From assembly GCA_030037185.1 (NCBI GenBank), contig JASHRR010000856.1, positions 1 through 34,247 on the forward strand: a DNA stretch of 34,247 bases, in the 5' to 3' direction. The position numbers and the translations under genes were made by a program. The DNA comes from Xanthobacteraceae bacterium (GTDB taxonomy: Bacteria > Pseudomonadota > Alphaproteobacteria > Rhizobiales > Xanthobacteraceae). The notes beneath the pieces are model-generated. The model saw only the letters and a list, made by a program, of their open reading frames with translations, did no database searches and had not been told where the DNA came from. Shown here one piece after another: positions 7,439 through 16,395 of this stretch; position 1 is the stretch's first letter; each line of letters opens with the position of its first letter.

Positions 7439-8269
7439 TTACTTGCGCTCCTTGAAATATCGCAAGTCCGGCGGTGGCTGGTCCTTGCGCGTTGGCATCA
7501 GGTAGCCGTCTGCACCCAGGAAGTAGTCTTCCTTGCCGACGATGACGTGGCGGTTGTTCTCGGTGCAATTGTCTTCGAACCAGATGACGTGGCGGTCGCG
7601 GCGATAGCGTTTGTTGACGGTCCACGGGCGGGTCAGCGCGTGATCGATGGTGGTGATGTCGTTGTGCAGGATGTCGGGGTCGGCTTTGTCGAGATAAATG
7701 CGTTCCAGAATGACCGATTCGTTATCGTCATCCAGCGGTATGCCGCTTGCTTCGTAGGTGCGCGGGCCTTTGAAATTGCGGGTCTCGACCGTGAGCGTGT
7801 CGAAGCGGCCGTCGCCGTCGGTATCGAGCCATTTGCCGATCGAGTAGCCTGCAAAGGATGGCTCGACCTCGGCGGGCCAGTTGCGCCCATCGGTGTAGAT
7901 GCGTCGCGGCAGGAAGGGATGGAAGTTCACGTAGGTGATGTTCGGCAGGACGACAAATTCGATCGGCCAGGCGACCGACATCATCCGCGGCATGCCATTG
8001 GTTCGGCAGGTGACGAGATTGTCTCCGCCTTGTCCGCCCGCCGCCTGGTCGGCAAGGCTCGCCTCCAGCACGGCCTGATATTCGGGAGTGAGCGGCGCCT
8101 GCTGAGCAAGGCCCGGAGGCTTGGTGACGTCCCACTGGAATCCGACGCCTGGCGGGCGCACCCATTGACCGGACCAGTCCGGATATTTGGTTTCGTCGAA
8201 TGCGACGGCGCCCGTGTTTGCCATCATCAGGGCGGCGGCGATCGCAACGCATCGGCTTCGGCTGAGCAT
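7439..8269 (-). CDS. exported protein of unknown function
   Basis: A 276-residue protein. Residues 1-23 are a signal peptide (SRCVAIAAALMMANTGAVAF). The mature protein begins with KYPDWSGQWVRPPG, a motif common at the start of a group of exported proteins of unknown function in Bradyrhizobium-like soil bacteria. It is rich in Trp, Asp and Tyr, and the segment LDTDGDGRFDTLTVETRNF resembles a calcium-binding DxDxDG loop. GGAGGACC stands just before ATG at 8269, which sets the start. I do not recognise an enzymatic motif. Confidence 0.75.
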   Translation of the reverse strand: MLSRSRCVAIAAALMMANTGAVAFDETKYPDWSGQWVRPPGVGFQWDVTKPPGLAQQAPLTPEYQAVLEASLADQAAGGQGGDNLVTCRTNGMPRMMSVAWPIEFVVLPNITYVNFHPFLPRRIYTDGRNWPAEVEPSFAGYSIGKWLDTDGDGRFDTLTVETRNFKGPRTYEASGIPLDDDNESVILERIYLDKADPDILHNDITTIDHALTRPWTVNKRYRRDRHVIWFEDNCTENNRHVIVGKEDYFLGADGYLMPTRKDQPPPDLRYFKERK

Positions 8270-8474
8270 GACGGGTCCTCCTGAAGTCGCCACGATCGTG
8301 CAGAATGCAGATTTTTGCAACGAGATCATCCTCTCGCCGCGAGCCCGGGAGGTAGCGGCCGCGGCGATCACGGGTGACCGGATACGCACGGGCCGCGACG
8401 CGTCTTGCGATCGCGCCGCGATGGAGTAAGTTCAGGGCCGTGCGGGACGCAAAACGCCAGAGGAGACGAAGGCC

Positions 8475-8726
8475 GTGAGACACATCGTTTTGGCGCTCGT
8501 GATTGCCGCGATGGCAACGCCTGCCTACGCTCAGTTAAGCCCCAACCTGGCCGGGGGAAGCGCCAAGCTCAAGAGCGAGGCCGACGTGAAGCAAGAGAAG
8601 GACCGCGAAAACGCATACAGGTCCGGCGTCAGCAAGATTCCTGATGCAAAAGCCAAATCGGATCCCTGGAGCGGCGTGCGCAACGCTGCGCCCGGTCAAA
8701 ACCAGTCGCGATCGACTGCCAAATAG
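8475..8726 (+). CDS. small exported protein of unknown function
   Basis: An 83-residue protein starting with GTG, set by AGGAGACGAAG just upstream. Residues 1-19 are a signal peptide ending in PAYAQ. The mature 64 residues are highly charged and probably disordered (KLKSEADVKQEKDRENAYR, then IPDAKAKSDPWSGVRN). The DPWSGVR ending is seen in small exported proteins of Bradyrhizobium relatives. It diverges from the exported protein at 7439-8269 and ends 4 bp from the convergent gene at 8731. Role unknown. Confidence 0.7.
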   Translation: MRHIVLALVIAAMATPAYAQLSPNLAGGSAKLKSEADVKQEKDRENAYRSGVSKIPDAKAKSDPWSGVRNAAPGQNQSRSTAK

Positions 8727-8730
8727 GTGA

Positions 8731-9615
8731 TCACGTCATCTTGAGCGTGGTCTCGTCGAACAGCTCGTCCACCTCGAACCGTCGTGGAATCAGGCGCTGC
8801 TGGACGGCGTAATCGATGATGCGCTCAAGGGCCGGGCGGCAGGCGTCAATGCCGAACGGGGTGGTGTCCGGCCCGTCCGCCGGCGCGGGCGCGCGGCGCC
8901 TGCCCTCGCGCAGCAGTGCATAGACTTCCGCAACGATATCGGGGCGCGATTTTGCCAATTCGGCGCTCACCACGACCATGTGATTGAGAGGCACGATGCG
9001 GTGCTTTTGATACCACGTGCGCGCAGCTGCTGCCGGGTCGCCGAACAGCGATTTTGCACGCGGATCGTCGGAGCGCTCGCCCAGAACGGCATCGAGTTCG
9101 CCGGCGAGCAGCATCGGGATGATCGCCTTGCCCGCCGGCGCGCGCTCGGTGGTATCCGCATATTCGGCGACATGAGGTTCTTCGAACGTGATCCAGCGCA
9201 CGCTGGCGAGGTCGAGTCCGTAATCGTTCTCGAACATGCCTCGCAGCCACGCACCCGTGGTGGTGGTGAATGAGCGGATGCCGATTCGTTTGCCACCCAG
9301 ATCCGCCGGCGCCAGGGTGCCGAGCTCGCCGTTGTAGATCGCCCACGCGTGCTGGATCCGCCCGGTCATCACGGCCGGCAGCAGCACCATCGGCTTGCCG
9401 AAAGATTTGGCGATCAGGTAGGTGACGATCGCCATTTCGCAGACGTCGAATTCCTGCCGGCGCACCATCGCCTTGAAGCCGCTCCACACCGGCGTCACCT
9501 CCTTGAAATCGAGCGCGAGCCGCGCCGAGGTGACTTCGCCTGTCTTGAGGGGCGCGGTATGCGGATAAGTGGCAAGCAGCGTACGCAAACGCAGCGGCTC
9601 GGAAGCGGGGCTCAT
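8731..9615 (-). CDS. substrate-binding-fold protein, 4,5-dihydroxyphthalate decarboxylase-like
   Basis: A 294-residue protein with a periplasmic-binding-protein type II fold but no signal peptide. REFDVCEMAIVTYLIAKSFG, PADLGGKRIG, TTTTGAWLRGMFENDYG and EEPHVAEYADTTERAP follow the order seen in the Pht5 (4,5-dihydroxyphthalate decarboxylase) group, a set of binding-protein-fold enzymes. Members are often annotated either as decarboxylase or as ABC substrate-binding protein. Here absence of an export signal favours a cytoplasmic enzyme. The start at 9615 is set by GGGAGG upstream and by the beginning of the homologous region; an upstream start at 9684 is possible. It follows a Bug receptor gene on the same strand, so both may belong to use of an aromatic acid. 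Confidence 0.72.
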   Translation of the reverse strand: MSPASEPLRLRTLLATYPHTAPLKTGEVTSARLALDFKEVTPVWSGFKAMVRRQEFDVCEMAIVTYLIAKSFGKPMVLLPAVMTGRIQHAWAIYNGELGTLAPADLGGKRIGIRSFTTTTGAWLRGMFENDYGLDLASVRWITFEEPHVAEYADTTERAPAGKAIIPMLLAGELDAVLGERSDDPRAKSLFGDPAAAARTWYQKHRIVPLNHMVVVSAELAKSRPDIVAEVYALLREGRRRAPAPADGPDTTPFGIDACRPALERIIDYAVQQRLIPRRFEVDELFDETTLKMT

Positions 9616-9712
9616 GGGGGCAGCCTCCCGGGTGGCCGATGAGAGGGATGACGGGGAGCGGATAGACCAAAGGATCGATGGCAAATCAAGCCGGTTCCGC
9701 CCACGCGATTGC

Positions 9713-10711
9713 CTACTGCCGTTCGATACCGGCCTTCTCGATTACCGCGGTCCATTTGGCGATGTCAGCTTTCATGCGCGAGCGCATTTCCTGCGGACTG
9801 GTGCCGCGCACCTCCATGCCGTTGAGCATGGCCTTCTCTTTGACTTCGGGCAGGTTCAACACGTCGTTTACGGCGCGGTTGAGGAATTTAACGATCTCCT
9901 GCGGCATGCCGGCAGGACCTGAGAGCGCGTTCCAGCTCTCAACCACATAGGCCGGCAGGCCGCTTTCCCCGACGGTCGGCACCGCAGGCAGCGCCGACGT
10001 ACGCTTGCTGCCCGTAGTCGCGACCGCTTTGAGCCGGCCGCCGCTGACGGCGGCACTGAGGCCCGCGTAATATTCAAAGCCGACCTGCACATCGCCCCGC
10101 ATCAGGCCGGTGACGAGCTCAGGTGTGGTGCGGTAGGTCACCATGGCGACGTCGATGCCGGCCACGCTCCTCAACAGTTCGGCCGCGAGGTTCTGGGTGC
10201 TGCCCGGCGCGATGGTCCCGAAATTCAGCTGGCCGGGGCGCTGGCGGGCCGCTTTGAGGATATCGGCGACAGTCTGAAGTGGTCCGTCCGATTTTGTGGC
10301 GACGATAAGGTCGAACCAAGCCGTGATCGTGATCGGGGTGAAATCCCGCAGCACGTCATAGGGAAGCTGCCGGAACAGCGCGGTCGAAATGGCGGTGCCG
10401 TTGCCGGTGAGATGCAACACATAGCCGTCCGGCGCCGCTTGGGCTGCGGCTTTGGCGGCAACGATACCGCCGGCGCCGGGCCGGTTATCGACAATGAACT
10501 GCTGGCCAAGCTTCTGGGCGAGCTTGTCGGCGATGAGGCGCATCGTGGTGTCGGCAACGCCGCCGGGTCCATAGGGCACGATGATGCGCACGGGGCGGTT
10601 GGGATATGCGGGCTCTGCGGCTGCCGACCCGGCCGTCCACGCAACCAGGGCAACCGCGATGCTGAGGTGCCGCGCCGATTGCGTGGCTTTCGCTGCTGAA
10701 TCTGACGCCAT
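9713..10711 (-). CDS. Bug-family (TctC) tripartite tricarboxylate receptor
   Basis: A 332-residue periplasmic solute receptor of the Bug family. After a signal peptide ending in GSAAAEP come the family marks YPNRPVRIIVPYGPGGVADT, QFIVDNRPGAGG and APDGYVLHL, then TPEL..LMRGDVQVGF and LPAVPTVGESGLPAY. Bug proteins bind carboxylates through bound water and backbone contacts near the PGG loop. The TctA/TctB membrane partners are absent, as is common for Bug genes. ATG at 10711 is preferred over GTG at 10735 because it leaves a normal signal peptide. It is followed by the dihydroxyphthalate-decarboxylase-like gene 97 bp downstream, which hints at an aromatic acid ligand. Confidence 0.93.
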   Translation of the reverse strand: MASDSAAKATQSARHLSIAVALVAWTAGSAAAEPAYPNRPVRIIVPYGPGGVADTTMRLIADKLAQKLGQQFIVDNRPGAGGIVAAKAAAQAAPDGYVLHLTGNGTAISTALFRQLPYDVLRDFTPITITAWFDLIVATKSDGPLQTVADILKAARQRPGQLNFGTIAPGSTQNLAAELLRSVAGIDVAMVTYRTTPELVTGLMRGDVQVGFEYYAGLSAAVSGGRLKAVATTGSKRTSALPAVPTVGESGLPAYVVESWNALSGPAGMPQEIVKFLNRAVNDVLNLPEVKEKAMLNGMEVRGTSPQEMRSRMKADIAKWTAVIEKAGIERQ

Positions 10712-10735
10712 ATCAACCCCGGCCGATCCGGCCAC

Positions 10736-11034
10736 CCCATTCTGACCTCTCGCGCACGGGAAGGTAGAAGAGGGGCCAGCAGATGTTAATGGACCGGCCG
10801 TGGCGGTACCAGCGCAACGGGCCGCCCCAACCCCGCCACCACTTTATGACCGCGGGTGTGCGCTTTGAAACCGCAAGGGACGGGACGCACAGGTCGAGAA
10901 ACCGCTCCGGGCCTGTGGGATCGCCGAAAATTTAATCAAATTCCCGCTAAAAGGTGGAAAGAATTGCTCCGCAACTTGACCGGGATGACATTTTTTGTCG
11001 CATTTTCGTGATCCGAATCATATAGTTGGAGCTT
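10736..11034. other. intergenic region before dksA
   Basis: About 300 bases between the divergent Bug gene and the dksA promoter. It is G/C-rich at its left and A/T-richer from 10930 on. I see no open frame with protein character and no RNA gene; control elements of the two divergent genes are expected here. Confidence 0.4.
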
Positions 11035-11040
11035 CACGAC

Positions 11041-11069
11041 TTGAAGCCGGGTGGGAGGCCCTATATAAG
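11041..11069 (+). promoter_or_regulatory. dksA promoter (sigma-70 form, also fits sigma-32)
   Basis: TTGAAG (11041-11046) and TATAAG (11064-11069) are separated by 17 bp, a near-ideal housekeeping promoter. The same bases also read CTTGAAG, 13 bp, CCTATATAA, which fits a heat-shock sigma-32 promoter. Transcription would start near 11076, about 50 nt before the dksA start. Which factor is used cannot be decided from sequence. Confidence 0.55.
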
Positions 11070-11127
11070 GCCGCCTCGCGGCAGAGTTCGCGAACAAGAA
11101 CAACGGAAGCGCCTGGGAGCCGGACAG

Positions 11128-11544
11128 ATGGGTGCGGAAAAGGGCAAGCCCTATCGGCCGACCGACAAAGAGCCGTTCATGAATGAACGTCAACGCGAGT
11201 ATTTCCGGCAAAAGTTGCTTGCTTGGCGGGAAGATATACTCAGGGAGTCAAAGGAGACTCTCCAGCATCTGCAAGACGAGAACCAGAATCATCCCGACTT
11301 CGCCGACCGCGCCTCATCGGAGACAGACCGGGCGATTGAGCTGCGTGCGCGCGACCGCCAGCGCAAGCTGATCGCCAAGATCGACGAGGCGCTCTCGCGC
11401 ATCGAGGACGGCACCTACGGTTATTGCGAGGAGACCGGCGAGCCGATCTCGATCAAGCGCCTTGAGGCGCGGCCGATCGCAACCCTATCAATCGAAGCGC
11501 AAGAGCGCCACGAGCGGCGCGAACGCGTCTATCGTGACGAGTGA
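11128..11544 (+). CDS. dksA: RNA polymerase-binding transcription factor DksA
   Basis: A 138-residue DksA, which enters the secondary channel of RNA polymerase and with ppGpp resets transcription in starvation. The long coiled coil is visible from NERQREYFRQKLLAW to KIDEALSRIE, with the tip FADRASSETDRA carrying the Asp-x-Ala tip residues. The C-terminal zinc-finger region reads GYCEETGEPISIKRLEARP, so only one of the four cysteines is left; this is the usual alphaproteobacterial form. The start at 11128 matches the length of relatives and has GGGAG upstream; an upstream in-frame ATG at 11026 would lie before the promoter. It ends 7 bp from a convergent Bug gene. Confidence 0.95.
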   Translation: MGAEKGKPYRPTDKEPFMNERQREYFRQKLLAWREDILRESKETLQHLQDENQNHPDFADRASSETDRAIELRARDRQRKLIAKIDEALSRIEDGTYGYCEETGEPISIKRLEARPIATLSIEAQERHERRERVYRDE

Positions 11545-11551
11545 GCAGGCT

Positions 11552-12511
11552 TTACTGCGGCGTCAGGTTCAGCACCTTCGCGAGCTCTGCCATCGACATC
11601 GCCTCGGCGCCGACGAAGGCCGCGAATTCTTGCGACCCCATCGTCATCGGATCGACGCCCTGGCCGGCGAGCTTGTCGCGGACTGCCGGATTGGCGAGCG
11701 CAATCCCGATCTCGCGGCTCAGTCTCGCGACGATCTCGCGCGGCGTGCCGGCGGGAGCGAAAACGCCGATCCAGAAATTGAGGTCGGAATTGGGATAGCC
11801 GGCTTCGATCGAGGTGGGGATGTCGGGGAGCGCCGAGGACCGCTGGATGCTGCTGACGCTTAGCGCCACCAGCTTGCCGGCACGGATGAATTCGAGGGCT
11901 GCCGAGAGCGGCGCATAATAGGCATCGACGCGTCCGGTCATCACCTCCGTCAGCACTTCGGGAGCGCCGCGGAACGGGATGAAATCTCCTTGAAAGCCGG
12001 CGGCGAGGCGGAATTTCTCCATGGCGAGGTAAACCGGGGTGCCGACGCCGGCAGAACCGTAGGTAATCCGCTTCTTCTTGGCGTTGGCGACGAATTCCTG
12101 CACGGTGCGGATATTCAGCGACGGCGGCACCACCAGCACGTTGGGCAGGTTGGCAAGCGGCGCCACCGCTATGAAATCCTTGATCGGATCGTAATGGGCG
12201 TTGGCGACCGTGAAGGGCGAAACCACGATGCTGGAGGAGGAGGCGAGCAACGTATAGCCATCTCCCGGCGAGGTCGCGACCGACCGGATCCCGATAGTGC
12301 CGCTTGCCCCCGTGCGGTTCTCGACCACGATCGACTGGCCGATCTGCGCCGCCACCTGTTCGAGCACGATCCTCGGCACGATGTCGACCGCGCTGCCGGC
12401 GGTGAGCGGCACCACCGCGCGGATGGTCTTCGTCGGCCATGGCTGCGCCAGAGCGGGAACCGACACGATGAGCGCCACCACGGCCTGCACTAACAACGAC
12501 AAACGTCTCAT
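11552..12511 (-). CDS. Bug-family (TctC) tripartite tricarboxylate receptor
   Basis: A 319-residue periplasmic receptor. The signal peptide MRRLSLLVQAVVALIVSVPALAQ is followed by PWPTKTIRAVVPLTAGSAVD, in which the usual PGG ligand loop is replaced by TAG, then IVVENRTGASGTIG and SPGDGYTLL. ALPDIPTSIEAGYP and the ending EMSMAEL are also family-like. ATG at 12511 has GAGG just upstream and begins the signal peptide, so the longer frame to 12649 is not used. No permease genes are near. The altered loop suggests a ligand different from that of the other receptors here. Confidence 0.92.
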   Translation of the reverse strand: MRRLSLLVQAVVALIVSVPALAQPWPTKTIRAVVPLTAGSAVDIVPRIVLEQVAAQIGQSIVVENRTGASGTIGIRSVATSPGDGYTLLASSSSIVVSPFTVANAHYDPIKDFIAVAPLANLPNVLVVPPSLNIRTVQEFVANAKKKRITYGSAGVGTPVYLAMEKFRLAAGFQGDFIPFRGAPEVLTEVMTGRVDAYYAPLSAALEFIRAGKLVALSVSSIQRSSALPDIPTSIEAGYPNSDLNFWIGVFAPAGTPREIVARLSREIGIALANPAVRDKLAGQGVDPMTMGSQEFAAFVGAEAMSMAELAKVLNLTPQ

Positions 12512-12692
12512 CTTACCTCGCTTACGCGGGCTATGCCGCGACGTGCGCTCCGTCAGGACTTTCTCGCCTGCCATGCGTCGAGCTCCGCAGGGAGCGAAGC
12601 GACATTCGGGGGCATGCGAATTTACCCAAGCTTGCGCACTCCCTCGCAAAAGTGCAGCCTAAAGGCAATACGCAAAAACACGGGAGGAAGCG

Positions 12693-13406
12693 GTGGCGAG
12701 CGAAACCGACGACCGGGCGCGCGAGGTATCGCGGCGCGATCTGTTCAGGACGGTGGGCGGCGGTGCGGCCGCGGCCGTTGCCGGAGCGCCGCTGCCGGCG
12801 GGCGCTGCAGTGGCCGAGCCCTCCCGGTCCCCGCCAGCCGCGAACAGCAGGGGGCAGCTCGAAGCGCTTGAAACGCTCACCGCCGCCGAGGCCGATATCC
12901 TCGAAGCGATCTGCGCGCGCCTGATCCCGAGCGACGAGAATGGTCCGGGCGCCGCGGAGGCGCGGGCGGCCCATTACATCGATCGCGCCCTGACGGGTCC
13001 GCTGCGTAGCTCCCGCGATGCCTACGCGGCCGGTCTCGCCGCGATCGATGCTTATGCCCAACAGACCAAAGGCGCGCCATTCATCGCGCTTTCGCCGCGC
13101 GAGCAGGATTCGGTGATCAGCGATGTGGAAAACGACGTCGCCACCGGCTTCATGCCGAGCGCCGCGACCTTCTTCAATCTGGTGCGCACTCACGCCATTC
13201 AGGGCACGTTCTGCGATCCCTATTATGGCGGCAATGCGAACTTCGTCGGCTGGGATCTCATCGGCTATCCGGGCCTGCGGCTGACCGCCGGTCCCGACGA
13301 GCAACGCATGAGCCCGCCGAAGGCGCTGCGCAACTCCGCCTACGAGGAAGCGATGTTCACTCCGAAAGGCAGCCAGAGGGGAGGCGATCATGGCCATCGC
13401 CCTTAA
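12693..13406 (+). CDS. gluconate 2-dehydrogenase subunit 3 family protein
   Basis: A 237-residue small subunit of a membrane-bound GMC dehydrogenase. Near the N-terminus SRRDLFRTVGGGAAAAVAG forms a Tat signal, so the folded complex would be exported. The body (LTAAEADILEAICARLIPSDENGPGA, HYIDRALTG, DPYYGGN..FVGWDLIGYPG) is the PF13618 pattern. This subunit helps fold and export the flavoprotein partner. Start is GTG at 12693 with GGGAGG upstream. It overlaps the following GMC gene by 17 bp, indicating translational coupling. No cytochrome c subunit, the usual third member, is present. Confidence 0.9.
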   Translation: MASETDDRAREVSRRDLFRTVGGGAAAAVAGAPLPAGAAVAEPSRSPPAANSRGQLEALETLTAAEADILEAICARLIPSDENGPGAAEARAAHYIDRALTGPLRSSRDAYAAGLAAIDAYAQQTKGAPFIALSPREQDSVISDVENDVATGFMPSAATFFNLVRTHAIQGTFCDPYYGGNANFVGWDLIGYPGLRLTAGPDEQRMSPPKALRNSAYEEAMFTPKGSQRGGDHGHRP

Positions 13407-15099
13407 GAAGACCGACGTCGTCATTGTCGGGCTCGGCGCGGTCGGCGGGGTCGCGGCTCTGCCGCTGACGCGCGCCGGCCTCGAGGTGATCGGGCTCGAA
13501 GCCGGCTCATGGCTCACCCCGCGCGATTTCGCGCCCGACGAGCTGCGCAACAATTTCCGCGGCTGGCCCCAGGCCGCGCAGAAGGCCAACCGGGAAATTC
13601 CCACCCATCGGCCGAACGCATCGGCACCCTATTCGCCGCGGCTGTCGATCCACCCGATGATGAATGCGGTCGGCGGCACCTCGCTGCATTATTGGGCGCA
13701 GAGCTGGCGGCTCAATCCGTGGGATTTCCGGGTGGTCAGCGAGACCAGCCGGCGCTACGGCGCCTCGCGTATCCCAAGCGGCTCCACGGTCGAGGATTGG
13801 CCGTTCGGGCTCGCGGAGCTCGAGCCCTATTACGACAAGGTCGAGCACGCGATCGGCGTGTCCGGTCAGGCCGGCAACCTCGACGGCACGATCGATCCGC
13901 GCGGCAACATCTTCGAAGGAGCGCGCCGGCGCGGCTATCCGATGCCGCCGCTGCGTGGCAGCGAGTTCACCGAGCGCATGGCGACGGCCGCGCGCAGGCT
14001 CGGATGGCATCCGTTTCCGGGGCCCGCCGCCGTCAACTCGCAGACCTATGACGACCGGCCCGCATGCCAGTATCACGGGTTCTGCAACCGCGGCGGCTGT
14101 CACGTCGGCGCCAAGAACTCAACCGCAGTGAGCACCATCCCGAAAGCGATGGAAACGAAGCGCCTGCAGGTGGTGACCCACGCGATCGTGACGAGCGTCG
14201 CGGTCGACGAGAAGGCCGGCCGGGTGACTGGCGTGAACTACCTCAAGGCCGGCCTCGAATACTTCCAGCCGGCGGACGTGGTGCTGCTGGCAAGCTACAC
14301 CTACGAGAACGTGCGCCTGCTGCTGCTGTCGACATCGCGGGCCTTCCCGCATGGGCTTGCCAACAATGCCGGCCAGGTCGGGCGGCACTATATGAGCCAC
14401 CATACCGGCAATCCGGTGGCGGCGCTGTTCCCGTTCGGGCTCAACAACTGGTACGGTCTGCCGGCCCAGGGCGTTGCGGTGGACAACTGGGCAGACGACA
14501 ATTTCGACCATTCCGGCCTCGATTTCATCGGCGGCGGCAATCTGTGGATTTATTCCGATCGCCGGCCGATCGGGGCTGCCAGCATGCCGACCTTCGGCAA
14601 GGCGCCGGCCTTTGGAACGGCATGGAAGTCCTTCATCAAAGAAAACGCCGACCGCTTCAACGTTGCCTATCTGCAGAAGACGACCCTCCCCTACGAGGAC
14701 AATTATCTCGACCTCGATCCGGTGGTGAAGGATCCCATCGGTCTGCCGGTGATCCGCATCACCGCCGATCACAAGGACAACGAAAAGCGGCTCGGCGCCT
14801 TCATCCAGGACAAGATGGCGCAATGGTTCATGGAGGCGGGCGCCGTTGCGGTGGAGAGGGGCCAAACCGGCACCATGGGCCCGTCCACACATGCCTATGG
14901 CGGCACCCGCATGGGCGACGATCGCGCCACCAACGTGGTGAACCGCTTCGGCTTTGCGCACGAAGTGGCGAACCTCGCCATCCTCGGTGCCTCGGTGATG
15001 GGCACCAGCGGCGCCCACAATCCGACTCTCACCGCCCAGGCGCTGGCATGGCGCACGGCGGAGCATCTGACGGCGAATTGGACGGCGATTGCGGGGTGA
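13390..15099 (+). CDS. GMC-family FAD dehydrogenase, gluconate 2-dehydrogenase large-subunit type
   Basis: A 569-residue flavoprotein oxidising an alcohol or sugar acid at the periplasmic side. The FAD loop GLGAVGG is near residues 14-20, followed by IGLEAG. Mid-protein GGTSLHYWAQSWR is the second flavin contact. The catalytic pair is His501 (THAYGGTRMG) and Asn544 (SGAHNPTLT). It has no signal peptide of its own, so it would leave the cell bound to the Tat-bearing subunit encoded just upstream. CQYHGFCNRGGCHVGAK near 225-240 has three cysteines, as in related dehydrogenases that carry an iron-sulfur cluster. Electron acceptor and true substrate are open. Confidence 0.92.
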   Translation: MAIALKKTDVVIVGLGAVGGVAALPLTRAGLEVIGLEAGSWLTPRDFAPDELRNNFRGWPQAAQKANREIPTHRPNASAPYSPRLSIHPMMNAVGGTSLHYWAQSWRLNPWDFRVVSETSRRYGASRIPSGSTVEDWPFGLAELEPYYDKVEHAIGVSGQAGNLDGTIDPRGNIFEGARRRGYPMPPLRGSEFTERMATAARRLGWHPFPGPAAVNSQTYDDRPACQYHGFCNRGGCHVGAKNSTAVSTIPKAMETKRLQVVTHAIVTSVAVDEKAGRVTGVNYLKAGLEYFQPADVVLLASYTYENVRLLLLSTSRAFPHGLANNAGQVGRHYMSHHTGNPVAALFPFGLNNWYGLPAQGVAVDNWADDNFDHSGLDFIGGGNLWIYSDRRPIGAASMPTFGKAPAFGTAWKSFIKENADRFNVAYLQKTTLPYEDNYLDLDPVVKDPIGLPVIRITADHKDNEKRLGAFIQDKMAQWFMEAGAVAVERGQTGTMGPSTHAYGGTRMGDDRATNVVNRFGFAHEVANLAILGASVMGTSGAHNPTLTAQALAWRTAEHLTANWTAIAG

Positions 15100-15196
15100 G
15101 GGATCGGGTGCTCCCTTCCGTTCGCCAACAGCTGATCGTGTCCGCAGCCGGATGACCCAAAAACGCTGGTCAATCCGGGGGCGCCGCAAATCTTGA

Positions 15197-16384
15197 TCAC
15201 ACCAACGCCAGATCCTTCGGCGTGACGCCCGGAAACACTTGCTGCACCAGCTTCAGCTCGAGCCCATAGGCGCGCGCGAACAGGCCGCCGAAAAAGGCGC
15301 GGTAGTCGGTGAGCACCGGATAGTCGCGGTTCTGGAACAGGGTGGCGTGGTCAAGTCTTACCTGCTCGCCGGCGATGCGGCCGCCTTTGACGGCGCCGCC
15401 GAGCACCCAGTAGACGCTGCCATGGCCGTGGTCGGTGCCTTTGTTGCCGTTCTCCCGGAAGGTGCGGCCGAACTCCGAAATCACCACCACCAGCGTATCG
15501 TTCCACGCCCGCGGGCCGATCTCCGCCGCAAACCCGGCGAGCGCGCGGCCGAGTTCGCCGATCCGGCCCGCCAGATAGCCGGTGACGCCCCCTTGCCCGA
15601 CGTGGGTGTCCCAGCCGCCGACATCGACGAAGCCGAGGTTGAACTCCTCGCGCATCAGGCGCCCGATGCGCCGCGCCGACAGCTCGAACCCTTTGGCCGA
15701 CACCGCGCCGCGGTCGGCAGCGGTCATCTCCTGCGAAATCGTCTTGTAGACGTCGTCGCGGACCTTGAAGCCCTCGGTCACCGCGCCGCCGAGCGCGTCA
15801 TGCGCGTACATGCCCTCGATCAGCTTGGCCTGGCGATCATCGACGCCCGGCCTGCCGACCGAGCCAATGGCGATGTTGGCGATCCCATGGCCGCCGCGGA
15901 ACACCAGCGGCAGCTGCTCCGTATAGGCGATCGGCTTGGTGCGCGTGAGCACGGCAGCGAGCCGCGCCATGAAGCCCGAACTGTAATTGCGGGTGCCGTG
16001 CACCGGCTGGCCGAGTTCGATCGTGTCCTGCGTCTCGAAGTGGCTGCGGGTGAGGTCGTCGGCGGTGCCGGCGAACGGCACCATGGCGAGCTGCTTCTTC
16101 TGCCATAGCGGCAGCAGCGAATCCTTGAGCGCCGGATGCAGACCCCAATCGGGCGTCAGCGGCACGGCGGCATCGCCCGCGCCGGGATGGGGCCGCGGCA
16201 CCGCGATGGTCGGCCGCGCCTCGTAGTAGAAGCTGCTCGACACCGGGATCACCACACTGGCGGCGTCGTAGGCCCCGCGCAGGAACACCACGAGCGTGCG
16301 CAGGTCGGCCTTGGGGGCGGCCCAGACGCGTCCCGCAACCAGCACGGTGGCGGCGGCGCCGGTGAGAAACGCGCGTCGCTCCAT
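15197..16384 (-). CDS. DUF1501 family exported protein
   Basis: A 395-residue protein of the DUF1501 family, related in fold to alkaline phosphatase and sulfatase. MERRAFLTGAAATVLVAG is a Tat-like signal with the RR pair. Family marks are LVVFLRGAYDAASVVIP, GLHPALKDSLLPLW, GGWDTHVGQ and SEFGRTFRENGNKGTDHGHG, where Asp and His residues could hold metals. Function is unknown. A good ribosome site (GAGGAG) sets ATG at 16384. The DUF1800 gene ends 11 bp upstream; the two families are habitually neighbours and probably act together in the envelope. Confidence 0.9.
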   Translation of the reverse strand: MERRAFLTGAAATVLVAGRVWAAPKADLRTLVVFLRGAYDAASVVIPVSSSFYYEARPTIAVPRPHPGAGDAAVPLTPDWGLHPALKDSLLPLWQKKQLAMVPFAGTADDLTRSHFETQDTIELGQPVHGTRNYSSGFMARLAAVLTRTKPIAYTEQLPLVFRGGHGIANIAIGSVGRPGVDDRQAKLIEGMYAHDALGGAVTEGFKVRDDVYKTISQEMTAADRGAVSAKGFELSARRIGRLMREEFNLGFVDVGGWDTHVGQGGVTGYLAGRIGELGRALAGFAAEIGPRAWNDTLVVVISEFGRTFRENGNKGTDHGHGSVYWVLGGAVKGGRIAGEQVRLDHATLFQNRDYPVLTDYRAFFGGLFARAYGLELKLVQQVFPGVTPKDLALV

Positions 16385-16395
16385 GTTCGGTCTCC

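Noticed and set aside
11026..11127. N-terminal extension of DksA from ATG at 11026
   Set aside because: The upstream start lies before the predicted promoter, and relatives begin near 11128, where a ribosome site is present.
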